A DNA stretch of 64,000 bases from Tsukamurella sp. 8F (GTDB lineage Bacteria > Actinomycetota > Actinomycetes > Mycobacteriales > Mycobacteriaceae). The notes beneath the pieces are model-generated. The model was not told where the DNA came from. It made no database searches and saw nothing but the letters and a program-made list of their open reading frames with translations. The DNA lies in the NCBI RefSeq assembly GCF_029167375.1, contig NZ_JARFTP010000001.1, forward strand, positions 186,001-250,000, given 5' to 3'. Each line of letters opens with the position of its first letter. Position 1 is the stretch's first letter. The position numbers and the translations under genes were made by a program. Shown piece by piece: positions 49,077 to 57,223 of this stretch.

Positions 49077-50246
49077 ATGAACGGTGTTCAACTCGATGGT
49101 GCGACATTCGCGGAGCCCGTCGCGCGAACCGGGGCGGCCCTCGACTGGCTCGACGGCCACGCCGAGGACCGCCGCGCGGCCGGCCTGCGCCGCGGGCTGC
49201 GTGTCCGGCCCGCGGCCGTCGCCGGGATCGATCTCGCATCCAACGACTACCTCGGCCTGAGCCGGGACGCGCGCGTGACCGCGGCCGCGGTCGAGGCGCT
49301 GCAGCTGTGGGGCGCCGGATCCACCGGATCCCGTCTGGTCACTGGAACCACCGAACTCCACGAGGAGTTCGAGGCCAGGCTGGCGGCGTTCATGGGACAG
49401 CAGTCCGCGCTGTGCTTCAGTTCCGGATACCTCGCCAACCTCGGTGCAGTGACGGCGCTCGCCGGCAGGGGCACGCTCGTCGTGTCCGACGGAGGCTCGC
49501 ACGCGTCGCTCGTCGACGCCTGCCGCCTGTCGCGGGCGCGCGTCGTCGTCACGCCCCGGGGCGACGCGACCGCGGTGGCGACCGCGCTCGCGGATCGCAC
49601 CGAGACCCGGGCCCTCGTCGTCACCGACTCGGTGTACAGCGCCGACGGCGCCCTGGCGCCCGTCACCGAGCTCTATGCCACCGCGCGAATGTACGGCGCG
49701 GTCCTGTTGGTCGACGAGGCGCACGGCCTGGGTGTGCGTGGCGCGGGCGGGCGCGGGCTCGTGCACGAGCTGGGTCTGGCCGCGGCCGAGGACCTCGTGG
49801 TCACGGCCACCATGTCGAAGGCGCTCGGCTCGCAGGGCGGCGTCGTGCTCGGCGCCGAGCGCGTGCGGGACCACCTGATCGATACCGCCCGGGCGTTCAT
49901 CTTCGATACCGGGCTCGCGCCCGCGTCGGTCGCGGCGGCGGGCGCCGCTCTGACGGTCCTCGAGTCGGAGCCGGGGCTGGCTGCACACGTGCTGGCGCGG
50001 GCGGGCCGGATCGCGCACGGGATCGGCGCCCCGGCACCGTCGTCGGCGGTCGTGTCGCTGGTGTTGGGCGACCCGGCGTTCGCAGTCGCGGCGGCCGCGC
50101 GGTGCGCGGACCGGGGCGTGCGGGTCGGGTGTTTCCGGCCTCCGTCGGTCCCCGAGGGGACGTCGCGGCTGCGGATCACCGCCCGCGCCGACCTGACGGA
50201 CGCCGACACGGAGCGCGCCATCGCCGTCGTCCGCGAGTCGGCGTGA
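49077..50246 (+). CDS. bioF: 8-amino-7-oxononanoate synthase
   Basis: Condenses pimeloyl-CoA or pimeloyl-ACP with alanine (PLP). The 389-residue protein has LASNDYLGLSRDARV, GAGSTGSRLVTGTTELHEEFE, DEAHGLGVRGAGGRG and the PLP lysine in TATMSKALGSQGG. The ATG at 49077 is 4 bp after bioA. The TGAACGGTGTTCA palindrome starts at its second base. The stop overlaps bioD by 4 bp. Confidence 0.95.
   Translation: MNGVQLDGATFAEPVARTGAALDWLDGHAEDRRAAGLRRGLRVRPAAVAGIDLASNDYLGLSRDARVTAAAVEALQLWGAGSTGSRLVTGTTELHEEFEARLAAFMGQQSALCFSSGYLANLGAVTALAGRGTLVVSDGGSHASLVDACRLSRARVVVTPRGDATAVATALADRTETRALVVTDSVYSADGALAPVTELYATARMYGAVLLVDEAHGLGVRGAGGRGLVHELGLAAAEDLVVTATMSKALGSQGGVVLGAERVRDHLIDTARAFIFDTGLAPASVAAAGAALTVLESEPGLAAHVLARAGRIAHGIGAPAPSSAVVSLVLGDPAFAVAAAARCADRGVRVGCFRPPSVPEGTSRLRITARADLTDADTERAIAVVRESA
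49078..49090. promoter_or_regulatory. BioQ-like palindrome at the bioF start
   Basis: TGAACGGTGTTCA is a perfect 5-3-5 palindrome. It starts inside the bioF ATG and matches the TGAAC-N3-GTTAC-like motif known for the biotin repressor BioQ in corynebacteria. The bioB promoter has a 12-of-13 match. Lying inside the operon, it could act on an internal promoter or be partly chance. Confidence 0.45.
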
Positions 50247-50971
50247 CCATCGTCTGCGTCACCGGTACGTCCACAGGCGTCGGCAAGACGATCGCGTGCG
50301 CAGCGATCGCGGCCGCGGCGCAGGCCGAGGGGATCGACGTCGCAGTCGTGAAGCCCGCGCAGACCGGCTTCGGCCCTGGTGCGCGGTTCGATGCCGACGG
50401 TGCGCGCGCAGACGCCGACGAGGTCCGCCGTCTCAGCTCGGGAGTACGTGTCGTCGAGGGTGCGCGGTACCCCGACCCGCTCGCGCCGCTCACGGCTGCC
50501 CGACGCGCGGGACTCGAGCCGCTGAGTCGTGTGGACGCCGCCGCGCTGGTGCGGCGGGATGCGAAGGCGCTCACGCTGGTCGAGGGTGCGGGCGGTGTGC
50601 TGGTCCGCCTAGGCGCCGATTCCGATGGAACGGTGTTCAATCTCGTGGACCTGGCGCGGGATCTGGGTGCACCCGTCGTTGTTGTGGCGGACCCGGCGCT
50701 GGGCACGCTCAATCACACCGAGCTCACGGTCGCGGCGCTGCGCGGTGCGGATGTGAGGTGCTCCGGCATCGTGCTCGGTCGCTGGCCCGACCAGCCCGGC
50801 CTCGCCGAGCGGTGCAACAGGGAGGAGCTGGCAGAGGTCACGGGGGTACCCCTGGTGGGCGCCGTGCCCGATGGCGCCTCGGCGCTCGCACCGGAGCGGT
50901 TCCGCGCCGATGCCCCCGGCTGGTTCGCCGGGGGCTGGGTCGCGGGTCTTGCTGCGGGATCTATCGGCTAG
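50243..50971 (+). CDS. bioD: Dethiobiotin synthetase
   Basis: ATP-dependent ring closure of diaminopelargonate to dethiobiotin. The 242-residue P-loop protein has VTGTSTGVGKTIACAAIA, VVKPAQTGFGPGARFDADG and LVEGAGGVLVRL. The GTG at 50243 overlaps the bioF stop (GTGA). Its 3' end overlaps the convergent phosphatase gene by 4 bp. Confidence 0.95.
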   Translation: MTIVCVTGTSTGVGKTIACAAIAAAAQAEGIDVAVVKPAQTGFGPGARFDADGARADADEVRRLSSGVRVVEGARYPDPLAPLTAARRAGLEPLSRVDAAALVRRDAKALTLVEGAGGVLVRLGADSDGTVFNLVDLARDLGAPVVVVADPALGTLNHTELTVAALRGADVRCSGIVLGRWPDQPGLAERCNREELAEVTGVPLVGAVPDGASALAPERFRADAPGWFAGGWVAGLAAGSIG

Positions 50972-52089
50972 CGGAGCGCAGCCTGCAGGTCCAGCCGCTG
51001 CCACCCGCCCGCCGTGCCGGTCAGATCGAGCGGATAGCCGGCCGGGATCGCCGTGCGGGAGAGGATCGTCCGCAGCTGCGCATCGGTGGCGCCGGGATGC
51101 GCAGCCCGGATCAGCTCGACCGCGTGGCTGGGCACGGTCTCGGGACGGTCGGCCCCGCTGCGCGCGAAGCCCCATGTCAGGTCGGACCGGTAGTCCGCGG
51201 CGGAGCGGTAGTTCTGCTGGCAGCGCACAGCGGTCGCGATGGGTGCCCCGACGCGTGCCGCAAGGACACCGCGCAGTTCCTCCCGGGCGCCGCGGACCAG
51301 GGCGGCGAATCCCGGGTCTGCGAGCGCGTCCGCAACCGCGGCCTGCGCGAGGATGCGCCCGCCGATCACGTCGAGCGGATAGTGGACGCCGAGTACCACG
51401 CGGTGCCGGCCGTAGTCGGCTGCGCGCCCCAGGACCTGCGGACCGACCTCGGGCAGCAGCGCGGCGATGACCATCGCCTCCGAATAGCCCCATGCCGTGT
51501 GGCCCGACGGGTACGAACCCGAGCCGCGGACGTCCTCGTAGAGATCGGGCCGGCCGTCCCCGTAGTGCTTGATCCTCGCCGGCGTGACCTCGAACGGTCG
51601 CTTGTAGGCGAAGTGCTTCTTGGCCGCCGACGTGCTGACCCGCTCGCCGAGCAGGGACTCCTCGCCGATCAACAGGGCACTGGTCTTAGGCAGCTCACCC
51701 GCCTTCTGTGCGGCTTGGAAGGCGGGGTAGAGGCGTGAGCCGATAGCGTCGAAGATCACCGAGGTGCCGATGTCGTAGTTGTCGTTCACCGCGGCCGTCT
51801 GGTCGGCCTTGGTGGCGGTGTTGTTGACCCGGATCGCGGTGGCCAGGTTCTGGTCTTCGACCGCCTGCGACAGCGAGGAGAAGCCCGAGAGTTGTGCGAC
51901 GTAGTCGCCGGACGCGGGCGACGAGGTCGCCGCCGAGCCGTACGGTGCGGACTCAGGCGCAGCCGTCGGGCTGAAGCTACAGGCCGCGGTCGGGGCGGCG
52001 CCGGCCAGCGGGACGTGCGTCGTGGTGGCCGTCGCTAGCGCGGTGGCTGCGACGACGCCTGTGAGAATCCTCCGGATTGCGGCATTCAT
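50968..52089 (-). CDS. Secreted PAP2/class A acid phosphatase-like protein
   Basis: The 373-residue exported protein starts MNAAIRRILTGVVAATALATATT, a signal peptide ending near AGA. The PAP2 motifs are complete: KKHFAYKRPF, SYPSGHTAWGYSEA and GRHRVVLGVHYPLDVIGG, including the catalytic His residues. It resembles bacterial class A non-specific acid phosphatases; the substrate is unknown. A frame start at 52125 would add residues before the signal peptide and is rejected. It is divergent from bioB. Confidence 0.88.
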   Translation of the reverse strand: MNAAIRRILTGVVAATALATATTTHVPLAGAAPTAACSFSPTAAPESAPYGSAATSSPASGDYVAQLSGFSSLSQAVEDQNLATAIRVNNTATKADQTAAVNDNYDIGTSVIFDAIGSRLYPAFQAAQKAGELPKTSALLIGEESLLGERVSTSAAKKHFAYKRPFEVTPARIKHYGDGRPDLYEDVRGSGSYPSGHTAWGYSEAMVIAALLPEVGPQVLGRAADYGRHRVVLGVHYPLDVIGGRILAQAAVADALADPGFAALVRGAREELRGVLAARVGAPIATAVRCQQNYRSAADYRSDLTWGFARSGADRPETVPSHAVELIRAAHPGATDAQLRTILSRTAIPAGYPLDLTGTAGGWQRLDLQAALR

Positions 52090-52148
52090 GGCGAGAAGTC
52101 TTGTGTGAGAACCAGTAGGCGACAAGGAAACTCTGCACGTCGATTCGG

Positions 52149-52224
52149 TGAACGGTGCGCACTCGTGTCCCTACGCGCCTCTCGAACGTCGTTCGAAAAA
52201 GGGAGTCATTGAACGGTGTACAAT
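52149..52224. promoter_or_regulatory. Biotin-type operators and promoter of bioB
   Basis: Three related elements lie before bioB. TGAAC-GGT-GCGCA starts at 52149. TCGAAC-GTC-GTTCGA (52182-52196) is a perfect palindrome. TTGAAC-GGT-GTACAA (52209-52223) differs by one base pair from symmetry and overlaps a TACAAT hexamer (52219-52224), a good -10 box. The last resembles the site at bioF and the known BioQ half-site TGAAC. The phosphatase gene may share the control. Confidence 0.6.
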
Positions 52225-52295
52225 TCTCCGCTAGTGCCCGCCGTGTCGGTGGGTGAACACATAACAGCCCGGCCGATCGACCCAAGGAGTTGCCC

Positions 52296-53303
52296 ATGAC
52301 CGGCGTCCTCACCGACATCCTCGACATCGCGCGCGACCAGGTCCTGGGACGCGGCGAGGGACTGACCCAGGAGCAGACTCTCGCAGTGCTGCAACTGCCC
52401 GACGAGCGGCTCGACGAGCTGTTGCAGCTGGCACACGACGTCCGTATGCGCTGGTGCGGGCCCGAGGTGGAGGTCGAGGGCATCATCAGCCTCAAGACCG
52501 GCGGCTGTCCCGAGGACTGCCACTTCTGCAGTCAGTCCGGTCTTTTCGAGTCGCCGGTACGCTCCGCGTGGATCGACATACCGTCCTTGGTCGAGGCTGC
52601 CAAGCAGACCCAGAAGACCGGCGCGACCGAGTTCTGCATCGTCGCCGCGGTGCGCGGACCCGACAAGCGGCTGATGAGCCAGGTCGCAGCCGGCATCGAG
52701 GCCATCCGCAACGAGGTCGACATCCAGATCGCCTGCAGCCTCGGGATGCTCACGCAGGAGCAGGTCGACGAGCTCGCAGCGATGGGCGTGCACCGCTACA
52801 ACCACAACCTCGAGACGTCGCGTTCGCACTTTCCGAACGTCGTCACGACCCACAGCTGGGAAGAGCGCTGGGGCACGCTGCGCATGGTCCGCGACGCGGG
52901 TATGGAGGTGTGCTGCGGGGGCATCCTCGGCATGGGCGAGACGCTGGAACAGCGCGCGGAGTTCGCGGCGGATCTGGCGGCCCTCGAGCCCGACGAGGTC
53001 CCCCTCAACTTCCTCAACCCGCGCCCGGGCACACCGTTCGGCGACCTCGATGTGATGCCTGCGACCGAAGCGCTCAGGTCCGTCGCCGCGTTCCGCCTGG
53101 CGCTGCCCAAGACGATCCTGCGGTTCGCGGGCGGTCGCGAGATCACGCTCGGCGACCTCGGCGCGGAGAAGGGGATCCTCGGCGGTATCAACGCCGTCAT
53201 CGTGGGCAACTATCTGACGACGCTCGGCCGCCCCGCCGAGACCGATCTAGACCTCCTCAATGAACTGAGGATGCCGATCAAGGCTCTCAACGAGTCGTTG
53301 TGA
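52296..53303 (+). CDS. bioB: Biotin synthase
   Basis: Radical SAM enzyme that inserts sulfur into dethiobiotin. The 335-residue chain has [16 protein letters not shown] (the 4Fe-4S Cys triad), the usual [14 protein letters not shown] before it, and [10 protein letters not shown]. The ATG at 52296 has AAGGAG at 52284-52289. The stop overlaps the bsaP start (GTGA). Biotin-type palindromes lie upstream. Confidence 0.96.
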   Translation: MTGVLTDILDIARDQVLGRGEGLTQEQTLAVLQLPDERLDELLQLAHDVRMRWCGPEVEVEGIISLKTGGCPEDCHFCSQSGLFESPVRSAWIDIPSLVEAAKQTQKTGATEFCIVAAVRGPDKRLMSQVAAGIEAIRNEVDIQIACSLGMLTQEQVDELAAMGVHRYNHNLETSRSHFPNVVTTHSWEERWGTLRMVRDAGMEVCCGGILGMGETLEQRAEFAADLAALEPDEVPLNFLNPRPGTPFGDLDVMPATEALRSVAAFRLALPKTILRFAGGREITLGDLGAEKGILGGINAVIVGNYLTTLGRPAETDLDLLNELRMPIKALNESL

Positions 53304-53521
53304 CCACCACCGGCAAGACGTACTGCGAGTACACCGGTCGCCCGGTGGCCGAGGGGGTCGCCGTCCCGGAATCGGTCCGGCTCGGACTGGAACCGCCGCG
53401 GTACTGCGGGTTCTGCGGCCGCCGAATGATAGTGCAGGTCTCGCCACACGGCTGGACGGCGCGCTGCTCGCGACACGGTGAACGAGACTCGTCCGACGCG
53501 TCGCTACCCTGGATCGGGTGA
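53300..53521 (+). CDS. bsaP: Biotin synthase auxiliary protein BsaP
   Basis: The 73-residue cysteine-containing protein corresponds to Rv1590, recently reported as the auxiliary factor required by mycobacterial BioB. Four cysteines (9, 36, 39 and 56) in [14 protein letters not shown] and ARCSRHG look suited to an iron-sulfur cluster or zinc. The GTG at 53300 overlaps the bioB stop, and the stop overlaps the next gene (GTGA), so the set bioB-bsaP-DUF2567 is strictly coupled. Confidence 0.88.
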   Translation: MTTTGKTYCEYTGRPVAEGVAVPESVRLGLEPPRYCGFCGRRMIVQVSPHGWTARCSRHGERDSSDASLPWIG

Positions 53522-54147
53522 GACAGCCCCGAGCCCGAGCCGCCGCGGTGTCGATAGCCCTCGCACTCGCGCTCGGTGCCGCCGCCGGTATGGCGTGGGG
53601 CCTGTGGGCGCCGGGCGTCCGGGGCCTCGTGACACGCGTCGGCGTCGGTTACTACGACGGGCAGACGGATAACTTCTTCCTCGCTGTCGCGGGCTTCGTG
53701 GGCCTGTCCGCGGTCGGCGGCATCCTCAACGGTGCGGGTGTGTTTCGGGGCGGGCGGCGCACCGTGCGAGGCGTCTGGTCGGCTCTGGGCTCGGCATGCC
53801 TCGCGGTGGCGGTGGCGGCCTGGCTGGGTGAAGCCATCGTCGATGCGCGGTTCCACGGCCCCGCGGCCGTCGGCGGCGAATTCACCGCGCCGCCCACCAT
53901 CCACCTGAACGGGGCAGTCGTCATGGCCCACCCGACAGGCTGGGGTTCGGGAACACTCGCCTGGCTCGCATCGTGGGTGGTGCTGCTCGCGTGGCCGACG
54001 GCGACGGCGGCCTGGTGCACCGCGGTCGCCCTGGTGCGCGGGGTAGACGAGCCCGACTCCGCCCCCGACAGCCTGGACGACGAGGCCGCAGGGGCCGCGC
54101 CGGCGGGAGCCGTGAGCGCGGAGCCCGGCGCGGCACCGTCGGTCTAG
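53518..54147 (+). CDS. DUF2567 membrane protein (Rv1591-like)
   Basis: The 209-residue protein has about four membrane helices: 12-30, 55-75, 85-105 and 140-165. It carries YYDGQTDNFFLAVAGFVGLSAVGG, which is characteristic of DUF2567. A Pro/Ala/Asp-rich cytosolic tail ends the chain. It follows bsaP as Rv1591 follows Rv1590. Function is unknown. It converges on mftD with a 4-bp overlap. Confidence 0.85.
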   Translation: MRQPRARAAAVSIALALALGAAAGMAWGLWAPGVRGLVTRVGVGYYDGQTDNFFLAVAGFVGLSAVGGILNGAGVFRGGRRTVRGVWSALGSACLAVAVAAWLGEAIVDARFHGPAAVGGEFTAPPTIHLNGAVVMAHPTGWGSGTLAWLASWVVLLAWPTATAAWCTAVALVRGVDEPDSAPDSLDDEAAGAAPAGAVSAEPGAAPSV

Positions 54148-55388
54148 GCCGGTCCCGGAGCCGCCACGTGGACGCCCGTGGCCGCTGCGGTCCGAACGCC
54201 GAGCGCGCGGTGGAAGTCGTCGGGAACGATCAGGCTCTCGGGCGTCAGTTCCTGGATGGACTCGAGGCCCAGACCGAGGAGCGCGGAATCGATGCCGCCG
54301 CGCAGTATGTCGAGGACGTTCTCGACTCCGGCCTGGCCGTTCGCGGCGAGTCCCCAGAGGTAGGCGCGGCCGATCATGACTGCGCGCGCGCCGAGTGCGA
54401 CGGCCTTCACGACGTCGGAACCCCGGCGTATCCCGCCGTCCAGGAGCACCTCGATCTCATCGCCGACCGCCTGCGCGATCGGGTTGAGGCAGCGGACGAT
54501 GCCGGGCGTGCCGTCCAGGTTGTTGCCGCCGTGGTTGGAGACGGAGATCGCGGAGACGCCGGCATCCACGGCGCGCTTGGCATCGTCGACGCGGCAGACG
54601 CCCTTGAGCATGAATTCCCCGCCCCACTCCCGCACCATCCACTCGACGTCCTCCCAGGTCGGAGGCGGGGTGTTCATCCACTCGTAGTAGGCGCCGAAGA
54701 ACGTGGGCCCCTTGGCCTCTCCCGGCGCGGCCAAGTTCGGTGCGGTGAGGTCGGGGATGGCACCGGACCGGGCGAAACGCCACAACCAGCCCGGGCGCAG
54801 CGCGACCTCGGGGGCCATGCGCAGAGCGGCGTGCACGTCGACCTTCTCGGGAATCTCGGGGCTTCCCCAGTCGCGGCCCATGGAGAAGGACCAGTCGAGG
54901 GTCGCGATGAGCGCCTTGGCTCCGGCTCGGCGCGCGCGGTCCATCCGCTGCACCATGACGTCGCGATCGCCGGTCCAGTACATCTGGAAGAAGGTGTTCG
55001 GATTCGCCTCGGCCACCTCCTCGATGGAGCGGGACGCGAAGTTGGACAGGCCCATGACGGTGCCACGTGCGGCGGCCGCCCGAGCCACGGCGAGTTCGCC
55101 TTCGGGGTGCACGGCCTGTACCCCCGTCGGCGAGATGATCACAGGTAGCGACACGTCGATACCGAGCACCGATGTGTTCATCGTGCGGTCGGGTTTGTGG
55201 CCCGCGACGTGTGGTGCGAGACCGAGCGCCGCGAATGCGGCCTCGTTCTCCGAGATGGTCTGTCCGCGTTCGGATCCCGCGACCAGCGCCCCATAGACCG
55301 ATGCGGGCAATCGCTTCTTCGCGCGGCGCTGAGCGACGGCGACGGACTCGAACCAGGGGTTCTGCTTCCAGGGGTTCTCGATCTTCAT
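54144..55388 (-). CDS. mftD: Pre-mycofactocin synthase MftD (FMN-dependent)
   Basis: The FMN enzyme of the alpha-hydroxy-acid dehydrogenase fold oxidises the C-terminal Val-Tyr-derived AHDP to the redox-active pre-mycofactocin. The 414-residue chain has LPVIISPTGVQAVHP, FFQMYWTGDRD, SVSNHGGNNLDGTPG (the family-typical HGGNN instead of HGGRQ) and VLLDGGIRRGSDVVKA. The ATG at 55388 is used; a TTG at 55397 would give a TTGA overlap with the mftC stop and is the alternative. Confidence 0.95.
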   Translation of the reverse strand: MKIENPWKQNPWFESVAVAQRRAKKRLPASVYGALVAGSERGQTISENEAAFAALGLAPHVAGHKPDRTMNTSVLGIDVSLPVIISPTGVQAVHPEGELAVARAAAARGTVMGLSNFASRSIEEVAEANPNTFFQMYWTGDRDVMVQRMDRARRAGAKALIATLDWSFSMGRDWGSPEIPEKVDVHAALRMAPEVALRPGWLWRFARSGAIPDLTAPNLAAPGEAKGPTFFGAYYEWMNTPPPTWEDVEWMVREWGGEFMLKGVCRVDDAKRAVDAGVSAISVSNHGGNNLDGTPGIVRCLNPIAQAVGDEIEVLLDGGIRRGSDVVKAVALGARAVMIGRAYLWGLAANGQAGVENVLDILRGGIDSALLGLGLESIQELTPESLIVPDDFHRALGVRTAAATGVHVAAPGPA

Positions 55389-55393
55389 GTCTC

Positions 55394-56617
55394 TCAATCG
55401 CTTTCAGGGCGGAAGTCGGCCAGGGGGGAGGCCGCGCAGGCCGAGACCGGGGGAGCGGAGTCAGGCCTGCGCCGGGTGAGCTGGAGCATCACCGGCTGGT
55501 TGCGCGTCGGGCTGAGTTTCGAATGGTTCTGCGAGGGTGCCGGGACACTCCGGTCGCGGCCCAGGGCGCCCTCGCCGTGACCCTGTACGCACTCGGGATC
55601 CGGGCCGTCGAGCGGCAGGCCGGTGAAGAACTTCGCGGCCATGCACCCGCCGCGGCACGAGTCGTACGCGTGGCAGCTCGCACACGCGCCGCCAGTCTGC
55701 GGGGCGCGTAGATCGGCGAACAGGTCGGATTGTTGCCACACGCGCCGGAATCCGCCGTCGGCGAGAAGGTTGCCCGCTTTGAAGGTGTCGTGGATCGCGA
55801 ACGGGCAGGCGTACACGTCGCCGACCGGGTCGATCAGGCAGACGACGCGTCCAGCGCCGCAGAGGTTGAGGCCAGGCAGGGATTCGCCGAATGCCGCGAG
55901 GTGGAAGAACGAGTCGCCGGTGAGTACGTTCTCGCCGTTCCGTAGCAGCCACTCGTAGAGATCCCGCTGCTGCTCGGGGAGCGGATGCAGCTCATCCCAC
56001 ACATCCGCGCCACGACCGGAAGGCCGGAGGCGTGTGAGCCGCAGCGTCGCGCCGTACTCGTCCGCGATCGCCTTGAACTCGTCGAGTTGCCCGACGTTCT
56101 GCCGTGTGACGACCACGCTGATCTTGGCATCGGTGAAGCCTGCGTCGCGCAGATTGCGTAGAGCTCGCAGCGCAGTGTCGTACGAACCGGGACCGCGGAC
56201 GTAGTCGTTGACTTCTGCGGTCGCACCATCGAGGGAGATCTGGACGTCGACGTACGGTGTGCGTGCGAGGAATTCGGCCTTCCCGCGGTCGATGCGGACG
56301 CCGTTGGTGGAGAACTTCACACCGACCTTGTGGGCGACGGAGTATTCGACGAGCTCCCAGAAGTCGGGCCGGATGGTGGGCTCGCCGCCGCCGATGTTGA
56401 CGTAGAAGACCTGCATGCGCTCCAGTTCGTCGATCACGGCTTTGCACTGCTGCGTGGTCAGCTCGCGTGGGTCGCGCCGGCCCGAGCTCGAAAGGCAGTG
56501 GGCGCACTCCAGGTTGCAGGCGTAGGTGAGCTCCCAGGTCAGACAGATCGGCGCGTCGAGGCCGAGTTCGAACTGCTGGATGAGACTTCCGCCTCGCGGT
56601 CGTTCGAGTGTGGTCAT
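55394..56617 (-). CDS. mftC: Mycofactocin radical SAM maturase MftC
   Basis: The 407-residue radical SAM/SPASM enzyme decarboxylates and cross-links the C-terminal Val-Tyr of MftA. TYACNLECAHC gives the Cys triad 34, 38 and 41. VNIGGGEPTIRPDFWELV binds SAM. The C-terminal Cys-rich SPASM region (about 275-355, LCGAGRVVC, ACPF, CASCHAYDSCRGGCM) holds auxiliary clusters. An Arg/Ser/Pro-rich tail follows. The start overlaps the mftB stop (ATGA). Confidence 0.96.
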   Translation of the reverse strand: MTTLERPRGGSLIQQFELGLDAPICLTWELTYACNLECAHCLSSSGRRDPRELTTQQCKAVIDELERMQVFYVNIGGGEPTIRPDFWELVEYSVAHKVGVKFSTNGVRIDRGKAEFLARTPYVDVQISLDGATAEVNDYVRGPGSYDTALRALRNLRDAGFTDAKISVVVTRQNVGQLDEFKAIADEYGATLRLTRLRPSGRGADVWDELHPLPEQQRDLYEWLLRNGENVLTGDSFFHLAAFGESLPGLNLCGAGRVVCLIDPVGDVYACPFAIHDTFKAGNLLADGGFRRVWQQSDLFADLRAPQTGGACASCHAYDSCRGGCMAAKFFTGLPLDGPDPECVQGHGEGALGRDRSVPAPSQNHSKLSPTRNQPVMLQLTRRRPDSAPPVSACAASPLADFRPESD

Positions 56618-56961
56618 GCCGCACCTCCGGTCGCTGCGCGTCGGATCATGTCGCCGTCGGCGAGTCCGGCCAGCGCGCGCAGGTACGCGGGCCGGGACTC
56701 CTCGTCTATGCCGGCCGCGTCGAGCGCGGCCCGAACGTCCCGCGCGCCCGCGAGCTCGCGGACGACCGCTACCAACTCCGGCCTCTTGAGGAAGGTCAGT
56801 CGGCGGTTGCCGAAGTGGTAGAGGAGTGCCCCGAACGGTTCCGGGCGCAGCGCCACCGACGGTGACGTCGTCCAGTGCTCGTCCAACATCGGCTCGTCCA
56901 ACATCGGCTCGTCCAACATCGGCTCGTCCAACATCGGCTCGTCCAACATCGCGTCCTCCAT
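56614..56961 (-). CDS. mftB: Mycofactocin carrier MftB with MLDEP repeats
   Basis: The small RiPP-recognition protein binds the MftA leader and presents it to MftC. The typical core starts WTTSPSVALRPEPFGALLYHFGNRRLTFL and ends with ALAGLADGDMI. Before it sit five tandem five-residue units (MLDEP four times, then MLDEH), which are not usual. Starts: ATG 56961 with GGAAGGG upstream (used here, 115 residues), ATG 56949 with GGAGG, further ATGs in every repeat, and ATG 56997. Without the repeats the protein would be about the normal 90 residues. Confidence 0.9.
   Translation of the reverse strand: MEDAMLDEPMLDEPMLDEPMLDEPMLDEHWTTSPSVALRPEPFGALLYHFGNRRLTFLKRPELVAVVRELAGARDVRAALDAAGIDEESRPAYLRALAGLADGDMIRRAATGGAA
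56877..56951. repeat. Five tandem 15-bp repeats within mftB
   Basis: GCTCGTCCAACATCG occurs five times without any gap or mismatch. On the coding strand each unit encodes Met-Leu-Asp-Glu and the start of the next codon. Exact identity points to recent slippage. The unit length is a multiple of three, so copy number changes keep the frame, and each unit brings an ATG. Confidence 0.95.
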
Positions 56962-57011
56962 CTGCGTGCCCTTCCGCTCCGTATCGGGGGTTGTCATCGG
57001 TAACGGGCGTT

Positions 57012-57104
57012 CTAGTAGACGCCGCACATGCCGTCGATCGAGACGTCCTCGATGAGGCTCTCGGCGACGACGTCGGTCTCGTCGGTCACGTGTTGATCGG
57101 CCAT
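57012..57104 (-). CDS. mftA: Mycofactocin precursor peptide MftA
   Basis: The 30-residue ribosomal precursor starts MADQHVTDETDVVAES and has the invariant end IDGMCGVY, whose Val-Tyr becomes mycofactocin. An acidic leader fits MftB recognition. The ATG at 57104 has AAGGAG 6 nt upstream; the ATG at 57110 is too close to that site. The gene lies 50 bp before mftB. Confidence 0.96.
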   Translation of the reverse strand: MADQHVTDETDVVAESLIEDVSIDGMCGVY

Positions 57105-57171
57105 GTCCATCTCCTTCGTTCCGGGTTCGTTCACGCCACGGATCCCGCTTGTGACGTGCAGCACACAATAA

Positions 57172-57186
57172 TTGCACTCGATGCAA
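57172..57186. promoter_or_regulatory. Candidate MftR operator
   Basis: TTGCA-CTCGA-TGCAA is a perfect inverted repeat in the 119-bp gap between the divergent mftA and mftR genes, 38 bp before the mftR start. AT-rich bases surround it (CACAATAATTG, AAAAAGGAAGG). It is the best candidate for binding of the adjacent TetR repressor; direct evidence is lacking. Confidence 0.5.
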
Positions 57187-57223
57187 AAAGGAAGGGTTAG
57201 GTCGATATTGCTACCGTCGGTCC

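Noticed and set aside
56877-56951. Tandem repeat considered as a CRISPR array
   Set aside because: Units are only 15 bp and contiguous with no spacers; they encode part of MftB.
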